Positions 24,461 through 32,136 are shown, numbered from the stretch's first letter. The stretch: 35,918 bases of DNA from Acidobacteria bacterium 28-1 (GCA_002050365.1 MWYZ01000022.1:1-35918), one strand, 5' to 3'. The notes: generated by a model not told the origin, from the sequence alone. A program made the numbers and translations.

Positions 24461-25287
24461 GTTACCTGTCTAGAGTAATCGGCGAACTTAGTATAACCCT
24501 TGCTAATCACATTTCCCGCAATTTGCGATGCCCGCGCCCACAATTCGGGGTCAGCCGCAATGTTTGTAATGCTGTTCGCTGAACCTCCGAGTTCCTTTAC
24601 TCGTTGAAAGAACTTCTGTTTGGCAACTGCCGCCGCTTCATCGGTAAACGGTTCGATGACTTTGACTTTAGCTAATGATTTTAAGTCTTCGAGTTTCGTC
24701 AGCAGTGTGGCTATCGGCTTGATTTGCTTCAATCCTTCGAGCGCGATGCCGACTCCCTTGCCGATTAAAACATCCGTCGCTACTGTTCCCAACGCATAAC
24801 CCGCTCCATACGGCAAACTGTTGATTCCTTCTCGTGTCGTCAATGTGTCTTTGACTTTATTTTCGAGTAATTTCTCAATTTTCGCCACGTCGTCCGTCGT
24901 CAAACTGCTCAAAGCGACAACCGCTTCCTTGATTGTTTGCAGCGTTTCCAACGGATGCGCGACCATCATTGCCGTGCCGACGAGATTGTCTTTGATGCCG
25001 TTGACCGTTCCTAAAATAAACTGGCTGACCGGATTAGCCTTATTTATTTGCGCCACTATTTTCTCGATTTCATTGACTTGATCCTGAACGGTTTTGTAGT
25101 TTTCGTTAATTTTGGCGCGGTCGAGCGGCGTGAGTTCAAATTCAACCGCCACTTTGTTACCGACGTGCTTCACATTGACAATTTTCGGCTTGACGCCTTG
25201 TCCAACAGACATTTCGGCAATTCGGGTATAATTTTCTCCCCACAGATTACCGCCTTTGTATTGGTCTTCGGCAAACTGCGCCAGCAC
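24445..25287 (-). CDS. Effector B, middle part
   Basis: This body segment of effector B lies between the two inserted elements. It carries a polar region (KIVNVKHVGNKVAVEFELT), helical segments (VQDQVNEIEKIVAQINK; PLETLQTIKEAVVAL) and the B-family joint from GAGYALGTVATDVLIGKG to SLAKVKV that is shared with cassette B2. The frame continues upstream without a start as far as the element at 25324-25487. It closes soon after the second element boundary at VTEDWT. The family is unknown. As it stands it is a fragment of a disrupted gene. Confidence 0.7.
   Translation of the reverse strand: MLAQFAEDQYKGGNLWGENYTRIAEMSVGQGVKPKIVNVKHVGNKVAVEFELTPLDRAKINENYKTVQDQVNEIEKIVAQINKANPVSQFILGTVNGIKDNLVGTAMMVAHPLETLQTIKEAVVALSSLTTDDVAKIEKLLENKVKDTLTTREGINSLPYGAGYALGTVATDVLIGKGVGIALEGLKQIKPIATLLTKLEDLKSLAKVKVIEPFTDEAAAVAKQKFFQRVKELGGSANSITNIAADPELWARASQIAGNVISKGYTKFADYSRQVTEDWT
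24658..24790 (-). repeat. 133-bp direct repeat, copy in effector B
   Basis: This is the partner of 23072-23204. It marks where B-family bodies and toxin tips meet. Confidence 0.85.
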
Positions 25288-25323
25288 ACGTTTGCTGTCC
25301 GTCGGGTTGCCTTTGTTATTTAA

Positions 25324-25487
25324 CTGAAGCCTGTGCGCAATTCAAAAAGTCATTTTCAGTCGGATAGCCGATAACTATTGGCTGTCAGCTATGAGCTATT
25401 TTTGTAAATTCTAAAAGGTCTGTTCAATAACTCGTCGAAAAGATATAAGTTATTGAAGAAACAGACATTTAATTGCGCACAGGCTTC
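25324..25487. mobile_element. MITE-like insertion 1 in effector B
   Basis: TGAAGCCTGTGCGCAATT (25325-25342) pairs perfectly with AATTGCGCACAGGCTTCA (25471-25488). ATTTAA is repeated directly at 25318-25323 and 25488-25493, a likely target duplication. A second inner repeat (GTCTGTT...AACAGAC type) makes a nested hairpin. The ends resemble those of insertion 2 (TGAAG-CTG...AATT), so both may use the same transposase. Removing it joins YSVYLN to NKGNPTDSKR in frame. Confidence 0.85.
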
Positions 25488-26027
25488 ATTTAAGTAAACA
25501 CTGTATTTTTTATTCGGCGAAGAATTCAACGGATTGGTCACGCCGTCCGTTGTTCGCGCTTGATGCAAATCAATTGTCGGAGTTCGATTATAACGAATTT
25601 TGCCACCGTCTTTGGCATACTGCGCTCTAAATTGTTCTAACGCCACCTTCTCATGGTCGGTAATTGTAAAATCAACACTTTGATTTAATAGGCGGGATTT
25701 TACCTTGGCATCGTCGAGTTCAGAGCCGTTTAATGTCAGTTGCGAATTTTGCGCGAGCATTTGGTCGGCAAATCTGCCTTGCATTCCGACATCGGCGATT
25801 CCAGCTTTCGCCGCTGCTGCCATATAACCGGCGCGAGCCAATTTTAGTTCAGTGTCGCAGCCGAGAGCCGTCAAAGAAACGGTTTTCTCGACGGGCGAAA
25901 GTTTCTGCGGTTTGGTCTGGGCGTTTGACTGATTGACGACTTCCTTAGTTTTGTCAAAAGTTTGCGACTGTTCGCTGAAAAAATTCGCATAGGCGGTCGA
26001 AACGCTCGGATTGATTCTATTAGCCAT
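25389..26027 (-). CDS. Effector B, N-terminal part
   Basis: A start with AGGAG upstream gives MANRINPSVSTAYANFFSEQ, with no signal peptide but the Ser/Asn/Gln-rich character of type III signals. A helical region LTALGCDTELKLARAGYMAAAAKAG and an acidic-polar region follow. From about residue 181 the reading runs into inserted element 1, so the end (NEACAQLNVCFF onwards) is not original. It begins 12 bases past the lytic transglycosylase, in the same operon. The intact ancestor would have been about 690 residues. Confidence 0.7.
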   Translation of the reverse strand: MANRINPSVSTAYANFFSEQSQTFDKTKEVVNQSNAQTKPQKLSPVEKTVSLTALGCDTELKLARAGYMAAAAKAGIADVGMQGRFADQMLAQNSQLTLNGSELDDAKVKSRLLNQSVDFTITDHEKVALEQFRAQYAKDGGKIRYNRTPTIDLHQARTTDGVTNPLNSSPNKKYSVYLNEACAQLNVCFFNNLYLFDELLNRPFRIYKNSS

Positions 26028-26039
26028 TTTTCTCCTGAA

Positions 26040-27176
26040 TTACCTAAATGTTCCCGCGACACGCGCCATAATCTGCGACGGGTAATTGCCGATTTCGTGA
26101 TATTTTTGCACGGCAATATTGGGAAAAAAGCGGGCGGCGGCGAGTCCGAGCGGTGAATCCGTTCCGCCGATTTTTAAGTTTTCCCATTTTGACGCATAAC
26201 GCCTGGCGAAGCTGACGGCTTCGACACCGACTAGATTGTTGGCTCTGGCTTGCGCTAAACCGCTGCGGTAAGCGTGTCCCATCGCCACGGCAACCGTTCC
26301 TTCGCCTCCGTTGTAAGCGGCAGTAACGAACTTCCAAAACTCGATGCCGTCCGGCTGTCCGTAACGCGAAAAAGCGATTTCGCCCAGACGTTTGGCTTTG
26401 ATATTTAAAAGACGCGCCGCGCCCGGAATCGCTTTCGATGGGTCGAGCCGCTCGTCGGATGCCGAGCCTGCGATTCCGACATTTAAGCCGACTTCGCGGG
26501 CAGCCGGTCTGCCGAACTGCGCGATTCCGGCGTAACCGTAGCTGTTGATAACGGTCGCGTTAAATTTCGATTCCTGTGCAATCAAACTCTTTAAAACCGC
26601 CGGTGAAAGACCCGGACACCATTCGACGGCGTTGGCAATCACGTTGTCGTAACGCGATGTGTAGGTGTTTAAACTTCCGGCGTTGATTTTAAAACGGCTG
26701 GCGTTGGCGAAAGCCTCGTCCAAATCCTTGCGGTCGTCGACCAAGCCGATTAAATCTTGCGCGCCGATAACGTCTTTGATTTCGTTCAGCGTCGGATGAA
26801 CGAGCAACGCACTGACGGAATTCCACTCGTCGAGCAAATCCTGATGGTCGGCGGTTAGCGGAACGCCTTTCATATCGGGATGGCGGGCGTAGAAAATCAA
26901 ATCCGTCAACTGCCACGGGTCGGTCGCGCCGAGTTGGACGGCTTTGACGATAGTCTTTAATTCTTCGAGGGTGCGTTCGCGCAGCCAATTTTCGTCGGTT
27001 AAGGACGGATTTGTTCTGTCTTGCCGGTCTTCGGCAAAATCACCGCGGCGGTCTGCGGAATCGGTTCTTTCCCGCAGTTCAAATCTTCTGCCACCGCGCG
27101 TTTCAGTCGTCTTTTCGTCGCGGCGCGGCGCGAGCGGAACAATTTGAGTTTGAATTTTAATATTTTCGCCAGCCAT
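26040..27176 (-). CDS. Lytic transglycosylase without signal peptide
   Basis: The C-terminal half (about 195-330) is an SLT/goose lysozyme-like domain: VLKSLIAQESKFNATVINSYGYAGIAQFG, where E of QES is the catalytic acid, then AIPGAARLLNIKAKRL and TAAYNGGEGTV. The N-terminal 190 residues are polar, with a low-complexity Arg/Glu start. No Sec signal is visible, so export by the type III machine is the simplest idea; such enzymes open peptidoglycan for the apparatus or act as effectors. GGAGG precedes the ATG. It lies between the two toxin families in one operon. Confidence 0.85.
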   Translation of the reverse strand: MAGENIKIQTQIVPLAPRRDEKTTETRGGRRFELRERTDSADRRGDFAEDRQDRTNPSLTDENWLRERTLEELKTIVKAVQLGATDPWQLTDLIFYARHPDMKGVPLTADHQDLLDEWNSVSALLVHPTLNEIKDVIGAQDLIGLVDDRKDLDEAFANASRFKINAGSLNTYTSRYDNVIANAVEWCPGLSPAVLKSLIAQESKFNATVINSYGYAGIAQFGRPAAREVGLNVGIAGSASDERLDPSKAIPGAARLLNIKAKRLGEIAFSRYGQPDGIEFWKFVTAAYNGGEGTVAVAMGHAYRSGLAQARANNLVGVEAVSFARRYASKWENLKIGGTDSPLGLAAARFFPNIAVQKYHEIGNYPSQIMARVAGTFR

Positions 27177-27182
27177 TTTCTT

Positions 27183-27545
27183 TTATCCTCCAATTTCATT
27201 GCTTGAAATAGTCTTAGATTCCATATCATTAAGGAATGTGGCAAAAGGGGTGAACCCTAAAATGTATTCGCTGTTTTGCTCACATGCTCTCGCTAGTTTT
27301 ATGATTTCATCAATATGTCTGTATTGATTGTTACTCAAGGTTGTTTTCAGAATCTCAAGTTCTTTAATCAAATTGGACATATCTTCGGAAGAAAAAACAC
27401 AAATATCAACGCTACTGACTTCTGAAAGCAGTGGATAACTTGAAGTATCTTCCTTTTCTTCTTTTGTTAAATAATCATTTTCAGCAGCATATACTTTTTT
27501 CAGTGGCACGCTGTCGGATTTACGCATTAAGACTATCGTAAACAT
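27183..27545 (-). CDS. Putative immunity protein for cassette A3
   Basis: A 120-residue acidic protein starting one base past the A3 toxin stop and ending six bases before the lytic transglycosylase. It has a strand-rich N-terminus (FTIVLMRK, VDICVFSS) and helical C-terminal parts. I do not recognise a family. Position, size and charge fit an immunity protein. Confidence 0.55.
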   Translation of the reverse strand: MFTIVLMRKSDSVPLKKVYAAENDYLTKEEKEDTSSYPLLSEVSSVDICVFSSEDMSNLIKELEILKTTLSNNQYRHIDEIIKLARACEQNSEYILGFTPFATFLNDMESKTISSNEIGG

Positions 27546-27546
27546 A

Positions 27547-28623
27547 TTATTTTGCTTTAAATCCCAGCCTTCCTGGAAATACGTTGATTAGATTGCCGGC
27601 ATCATCAGTTATAACTGTTATTATTGTCGTCGGCTGTCCGCCTTTATCAATTGCAAGATTTCCGACAACCTTTTTAACATCAACTTCTCTGATATAATTG
27701 CCGCTCGAAGCATCCTTAATAGCGGGCGATTTTATGACATCTTTGCCTTGCAATAATGCTTCTGCTTCTTGGCGTGAAATTGAAAATTGCGACTTGTTCG
27801 ACGTTCCAGTACCGCCGTGTCTTCGCCAAGCATATTCCATTCCCGTTCCCGTTTTTCCGTTGCCTCTGCGAACATTGATACGGTAATCGCCGCGTATCTC
27901 TAAAATATTTCCACCTTTTTGCGGTTCGACGATTGTTTTGCCGCCTAAATTATTCGGAATTGTCGGCTCGTCGGCACTAAATATTCTTCGATTACCAAAA
28001 GCAAACTCATTCGGCACGTTTCCCGCGGGCGCAAGCGGTGGATTAGTCGGCGGTCTAAATATCTCGTCCAAATTATTGACCGTGTTTCTCGCCGTGTTCG
28101 GGAAAGCCAAAGCGTCGTTTGCCAATGCCCGTCCGCCCGTTGAAAACGGCGCTGATGCAACGCCCATTGTCCCGCCGATGATTCTTGAACCGCGTTCCAA
28201 ACCGCTCATCTCGCGTCCGGGATGCAGCGGGTCTGTGCCGCCTGCGCCGACTCCAATGTTGTATGCTCCAACCTGCACGCCGAGCAATGCTCCGGCTCGT
28301 GAATTGAACAACGGCTTGCCGGTCATTATCCCGACTTGCAGCGTCGTCGCCCCTTCGCCTATCTGGTTGAGCGACACGCCGTAACGGTTTTGCTGCCAAT
28401 ACGCGCTTTTATCTCCGATGGTCGAGCGCGGAAGTTCGGGAATGTAACCCGTGCCGAACAATGACTTTTCGCCCGCTCTGAAAGGCTCGCTCAATCCGTT
28501 GATATTATTGATGACGGCGTTATACGGCTTTTCGACAAATCCGCCGAGTGCGCCGTTGACATAATTTTTGCCGCTCTCGATTGCCGCGTCTATTCCTTTG
28601 GCTTTATATTCCTGATACTGCAA
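27547..28623 (-). CDS. A3 orphan toxin cassette, putative RNase-like tip
   Basis: The codons from about 28670 to 28600 match effector A (ESAKRAGQAVLQYQEYKAK), and the annotated start is only the TTG of that VLQYQ, so a true start is lacking. A Gly/Pro-rich body follows. The tip holds EYAWRRHGGTGTSNKSQFSIS, then NYIREVDVKKVVGNLAI, TTIITVITDDAGNLINVFPG. I know this His-rich start and GNLIN-FPG end from CDI-type toxins and guess a BECR-fold RNase. It is a displaced cassette with its immunity gene. Confidence 0.6.
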   Translation of the reverse strand: MQYQEYKAKGIDAAIESGKNYVNGALGGFVEKPYNAVINNINGLSEPFRAGEKSLFGTGYIPELPRSTIGDKSAYWQQNRYGVSLNQIGEGATTLQVGIMTGKPLFNSRAGALLGVQVGAYNIGVGAGGTDPLHPGREMSGLERGSRIIGGTMGVASAPFSTGGRALANDALAFPNTARNTVNNLDEIFRPPTNPPLAPAGNVPNEFAFGNRRIFSADEPTIPNNLGGKTIVEPQKGGNILEIRGDYRINVRRGNGKTGTGMEYAWRRHGGTGTSNKSQFSISRQEAEALLQGKDVIKSPAIKDASSGNYIREVDVKKVVGNLAIDKGGQPTTIITVITDDAGNLINVFPGRLGFKAK

Positions 28624-28661
28624 AACGGCTTGTCCGGCGCGTTTCGCCGATTCAATTGTGC
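28597..28661 (-). repeat. 65-bp perfect direct repeat, copy in cassette A3
   Basis: Identical over 65 bases to 30938-31002 in effector A. It encodes the segment around SAKRAGQAVLQYQEYKAK. It is a likely recombination joint. Confidence 0.9.
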
Positions 28662-28703
28662 TTTCACTTCGATTATCAAAGAACAGTTTGGAGAAACCGA
28701 AAA

Positions 28704-29021
28704 TTATATAGAGTGTGTTGCCTCACTAACGAAATATTTGGCGACGGCGAAACCTTCTTCGGAAAGTGCGACGCATTTTTTAAAATTATTCGTATCCCAA
28801 TTGAAACTTTCGACGCAGAAGCGGCTGAGAATTTTCGACGCATTTTTGATGTCTTGTTTTGATTTGGCGGTGATAAGCAATTGTCGGAAATCAGTTAGAT
28901 TATTAAGCAAATACCACTCGTCGGAGTCTTTGTGTATCTCCGTTTTTTTAAGTTCCGCGATATAGGAATCAACGCTTTGCACCAGCAATTCGACTTTTGG
29001 GTTATTATTTGTTGCGAACAT
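28704..29021 (-). CDS. Putative immunity protein for cassette A2
   Basis: A 105-residue, mostly helical acidic protein (VDSYIAELKKTEIHKDSDEW; KQDIKNASKILSRFCVE). Its start overlaps the A2 toxin stop by 17 bases, a typical coupled toxin/immunity layout. Family not recognised. Confidence 0.6.
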   Translation of the reverse strand: MFATNNNPKVELLVQSVDSYIAELKKTEIHKDSDEWYLLNNLTDFRQLLITAKSKQDIKNASKILSRFCVESFNWDTNNFKKCVALSEEGFAVAKYFVSEATHSI

Positions 29022-29760
29022 AAATCTCCTTAAAGTTATAATTCTCTAAATCACCTGTCAAAAAAGTTTGTTTTGCACCGCCTGTTAATCCCGGACTGAA
29101 TCTAACTTGCGGTGCAACCTTACCCGTAAAAACAATACTGCTTTCAGGAATTGTTACTGTGCCGAATCTGGTCGCTGAATTTTTTAGTAGTGCCAAATTA
29201 GTTATAATTTCCGTTTGCGACGAGAACAAATCAGGTGAAACATACCTGCCTTTTAGTTTTGCACTAAAATCATCAAAAACACGAAATTCTCTCCGAGTTG
29301 AAGAAACTCTCTCTATACGAAATGTTTTCAAATCAAATGAATTAATGATTTCATTGCGAGCCTCACGAGGAATACCGGCGTTGCGCAACAGATTTCTCGC
29401 TTCTTTGATGTTTTGCGCCGCCGTTTGACGCTCTAAAGCAATTTGAGCGGCGGAAATCTCAGTGTTTTCTAAAGCTCCCAAACTTCTCAGACTTTGCGGC
29501 GCGACGCTCGGGGGCATCACCTTGCCGACGACGAGCGGAGCGATGAAACTCACGCCGGTTTCCACCGCCTGACCCATTTTGATGCCGTCGCCGTCGAGCT
29601 TGCCTTCGAGATTGCGGCGCATCATCTCACTTCGGTAATCGGACTTGGCTGACGAAAAATCCGCCTGCGGACGATTTGGATTCAAAAGCGGCAGCGGATT
29701 TGTGCCGCCGTTTGTCGATGCCGCGTCAATCGCCGTGTTGATTGTGCCTGCGTCGATCTT
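29005..29760 (-). CDS. A2 orphan toxin cassette, possible ART/NADase-like tip
   Basis: DNA from about 29760 to 29581 repeats effector A (TNGGTNPLPLLNPNRPQADF and the next 25 residues). A stop closes the frame just upstream, so there is no genuine start; TTG 29685 is only the Leu of LNPNRP. The joint APQSLRSLGALENTE leads to the tip, with RREFRVFDDFSAKLKGRYVSP, TNLALLKN and TGGAKQTF. The GRYVSP and GG-x-x-Q pieces recall TNT and ADP-ribosyltransferase-like toxins, but the assignment is tentative. Confidence 0.55.
   Translation of the reverse strand, partial: KIDAGTINTAIDAASTNGGTNPLPLLNPNRPQADFSSAKSDYRSEMMRRNLEGKLDGDGIKMGQAVETGVSFIAPLVVGKVMPPSVAPQSLRSLGALENTEISAAQIALERQTAAQNIKEARNLLRNAGIPREARNEIINSFDLKTFRIERVSSTRREFRVFDDFSAKLKGRYVSPDLFSSQTEIITNLALLKNSATRFGTVTIPESSIVFTGKVAPQVRFSPGLTGGAKQTFLTGDLENYNFKEIYVRNK
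29581..29709 (-). repeat. 129-bp direct repeat, copy in cassette A2
   Basis: It matches 30671-30799 in effector A with about five differences. It encodes the NPNRPQADFSSAKSDYRSEM region that precedes the toxin tip. Confidence 0.9.
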
Positions 29761-29822
29761 AACTGCTAAGTTCTATAGGACACGACTTCAGTTGGCAAAC
29801 ATTTGCTTTGCTTAAAATCAAG

Positions 29823-30095
29823 CTAAACGGTTTTCATTTTTTCCACTTCAGAAGTTACTTCATACATTAAATTTGCGATGTCCATATTCCTGTCTTCTAT
29901 TTCTCGCACAGTAATTAAACCGATATTTATATCTTTTAACCGCTCGCAGTCGGTTTTTCTGCCTGATTCTATATCAATTAGGTATGCCAATTGATTTTTA
30001 ACCGACCGAAACTGCTCAATCATTGGATATTGTTTAGAAAGCATTTGAATTGCAGCTATAGCTTTTTCAAATAATTTTATTCGTTCGATATTCAT
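29823..30095 (-). CDS. Tsi6-like immunity protein
   Basis: A 90-residue helical protein whose ATG overlaps the effector A stop (ATGA, 30092-30095). FEKAIAAIQMLSKQYP, then SVKNQLAYLIDIESGRKTD, RLKDINIGLITVREIE and a final helix follow the Tsi6 pattern. Tsi6 blocks the T6SS NAD(P)+ glycohydrolase Tse6, which fits the toxin assigned next to it. Confidence 0.75.
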   Translation of the reverse strand: MNIERIKLFEKAIAAIQMLSKQYPMIEQFRSVKNQLAYLIDIESGRKTDCERLKDINIGLITVREIEDRNMDIANLMYEVTSEVEKMKTV

Positions 30096-31486
30096 AATTT
30101 TGGTTTTAGATCCGAAGCATTAGGCGCAAAATACTGAGTCCCTCCGCCTTGAGTCTGAAATGATTTTCCTGCATTTGACCAAGTATCAACCGCGGGCGAA
30201 GCGGTAGAACGAAGCACCTGCATGTCCTTAATGGTCGTAAAGGTTCTTGGTTGTCGTCCGGCTGGATTCATTCCAAGTTCGGAGGCGGTTGTTCCCGGCG
30301 GGGCAAAATAGTTGCCGACGGGTTTACCGGGAACTTGATACTGAATTACCTCCGTGCCTTTTGGAATTGTTATAACATCGACGGGCTTTGTGAAATCAAT
30401 GCCTGCCAGATGCTGGTCTATTCTGGATTGTTGCCAGCCAGCCTGTCGATAGAAATCAGCGGCATTTTCTTTTGCGGCATTCGGGGGAACAATCTCGGCA
30501 GCATTTTCAACCTTTTTTACAACACTCGTTGTGATACTTGCACTGGTTGTTTCTTCCGGCAAACCGCCGAGCGTTTTCAAAGATTGCGGCGCGGCCTTCG
30601 GCGTGGTTGCCGCGCCGACAACTATCGGTGCAATAATTGTAACGCCCGCTTCCGTAAACTCACCGCGTTTGATACCGTCGCCGTCGAGTTTGCCTTCGAG
30701 ATTGCGGCGCATCATCTCGCTTCGGTAATCGGACTTGGCTGACGAAAAATCCGCCTGCGGACGATTCGGATTCAAAAGCGGTAGCGGATTTGTGCCGCCA
30801 TTTGTCAAAGCTGCGTCAACCGCCGTGTTGACTATGCCTTCGGCAATATTCACCGTCGAATTCCATAACACGCGGCCTTGGTCAGCGAACATCTGATTGA
30901 CTTCATTTTGCGCCTTTTCCTGATTCGCGTCAGATTGTTTGGCTTTATATTCCTGATACTGCAAAACGGCTTGTCCGGCGCGTTTCGCCGATTCAATTGT
31001 GCCTTTATCGGCGTCTAAAAACATCGGTCCCGGCTCCGCGTCATATCGCCGCAGATTGTCAATGTTAAAATCTTCAAATTCAGTCTTTAACTTATTGTCG
31101 CGCATTGCGCCGACCGCCTGTTGTATTTCCCCGTCGGTCAAGATTCCGTAACCGGCTTTCTTAAATACGGCTCGCCAAGCCGCGCGATTATAATCGGCGG
31201 CAGTCAGCTTCTGCGGCGGTTTATCGAGTTTCATTTCAAGCGGCTCGGGCTTTGCGTTGCTGCTTCCAATCGGTTGTTCGATGATAATTTGCCGCAAAAA
31301 ATCGGCAGGCGTTTTCTCCCGTGCCGTTTCGTCAACGGCAAAGCGGCTGTTCAGATTTTGAATCGCTCGATTCGATTCGTCTGAATGAACATTTACAGCC
31401 GACGGCGCAGACAAAGAAATATTTGATTGCCCGTTTGAATTCTCATTCCTGGCAATCAAATTGCTAAAAACGGCATTCGGTTTCAT
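30092..31486 (-). CDS. Effector A, full length, with Tse6-like NADase tip
   Basis: Start MKPNAVFSNLIARNENSNGQ has GGAGGAAG upstream, no signal peptide and the polar composition of type III signals. The body (about 60-300) contains AADYNRAAWRAVFKKAGYG and the segments reused in cassettes A2, A3 and the TNT cassette. The joint APQSLKTLGGLPEE precedes the tip: YRQAGWQQSRIDQHLAGIDF, then KPVGNYFAPPGT, QVLRSTASPAVDTW and GGGTQYF. I recall this pattern from the polymorphic toxin type 46 / Tse6-like NAD(P)+ glycohydrolase group. The Tsi6-like gene next door supports it. It is the only A-family gene with a proper start, placed 75 bases after sctI. Confidence 0.75.
   Translation of the reverse strand: MKPNAVFSNLIARNENSNGQSNISLSAPSAVNVHSDESNRAIQNLNSRFAVDETAREKTPADFLRQIIIEQPIGSSNAKPEPLEMKLDKPPQKLTAADYNRAAWRAVFKKAGYGILTDGEIQQAVGAMRDNKLKTEFEDFNIDNLRRYDAEPGPMFLDADKGTIESAKRAGQAVLQYQEYKAKQSDANQEKAQNEVNQMFADQGRVLWNSTVNIAEGIVNTAVDAALTNGGTNPLPLLNPNRPQADFSSAKSDYRSEMMRRNLEGKLDGDGIKRGEFTEAGVTIIAPIVVGAATTPKAAPQSLKTLGGLPEETTSASITTSVVKKVENAAEIVPPNAAKENAADFYRQAGWQQSRIDQHLAGIDFTKPVDVITIPKGTEVIQYQVPGKPVGNYFAPPGTTASELGMNPAGRQPRTFTTIKDMQVLRSTASPAVDTWSNAGKSFQTQGGGTQYFAPNASDLKPKL
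30671..30799 (-). repeat. 129-bp direct repeat, copy in effector A
   Basis: This is the partner of 29581-29709. Confidence 0.9.
30938..31002 (-). repeat. 65-bp perfect direct repeat, copy in effector A
   Basis: This is the partner of 28597-28661. A shorter, diverged trace of the same segment begins the TNT cassette near 11385-11405. Confidence 0.9.
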
Positions 31487-31560
31487 CTATGCTTCCTCCG
31501 CAAAACCCATCGCCTGTGCACAAAAATATAAAGCGTAAAGATACGCATTATATTCGGATA

Positions 31561-32136
31561 TTAAACATTCGTGTTCAAAATGGTTTTAATGCCGCCGGCC
31601 ATCTGGTCAACGACTTTACTCATCACTTCGATATGCTGCGAAACTTGATAAAGCCGCGCCTGTAAAGCGAGCAGTTCGCCCGGCGATAAATTTTTGTCCG
31701 ACTTCATAATAGATTCGACTTGCTTAAATTCACTTTCGACCTGTGTGAACTGTCCGCTCAAATTGTTTGTTGTTTTAGAAGTGTTGCCGATTTTGCTGTA
31801 CGCTTCCTTGAGAAGTCCGAGTCTCGATTTGTTGTCGAGCAATTCGGGCAGCATCATATTCATTTTATTTTGGTCAGGATTGTTTTGGTTAAAGCGTTGC
31901 GCGAGTTCGGCTTGCATCTGGTCTAATTTGGTTTGCATCTCCGAGCCGGAAACGGTTGGAGCCGCCGGCGATTTTTCCACACCGACCGTTGCGCTGCCCG
32001 GCGTTTCCGGCGTTTGCTGCAAATAGCTGTCGAACGAACGCTTCTCCGCAGATTGCGGTTGCGGCTGCTGTTTTAAAGTCTGCTCCTGCAAACTCTGTTG
32101 AATTTGATTTGCGATAGCGGAAATTATTTCACTCAT
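31561..32136 (-). CDS. sctI: Type III inner rod protein SctI
   Basis: A 191-residue protein with a Gln/Pro-rich N-terminus and no signal peptide. The last 55 residues match the inner rod family: LSPGELLALQARLYQVSQHIE followed by a MSKVVDQMAGGIKTIL helix. The rod joins the export gate to the needle. It is longer than usual SctI (about 100-150 residues) because of the N-terminal extension. AGGAG precedes the ATG, and a sigma-28-type promoter lies about 65 bases upstream. It heads the operon that continues into effector A. Confidence 0.8.
   Translation of the reverse strand: MSEIISAIANQIQQSLQEQTLKQQPQPQSAEKRSFDSYLQQTPETPGSATVGVEKSPAAPTVSGSEMQTKLDQMQAELAQRFNQNNPDQNKMNMMLPELLDNKSRLGLLKEAYSKIGNTSKTTNNLSGQFTQVESEFKQVESIMKSDKNLSPGELLALQARLYQVSQHIEVMSKVVDQMAGGIKTILNTNV

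Noticed and set aside
25324..25488. Inverted repeat as a transcription terminator
   Set aside because: It is 164 bases long with ends 18 bp long, flanked by a target duplication and placed inside a coding region; a mobile element explains it better.
26044..27147. Overlapping Arg-rich open frames on both strands of the lytic transglycosylase
   Set aside because: They have no family resemblance and arise from the codon pattern of the real gene.
28500..28623. TTG at 28623 as a true start of cassette A3
   Set aside because: This codon is the Leu of VLQYQ in the repeat shared with effector A, and no ribosome site precedes it.
29581..30799. Direct repeats as a CRISPR array or phage attachment sites
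   Set aside because: The repeats are coding, few, long and unevenly spaced; they are shared bodies of toxin genes.
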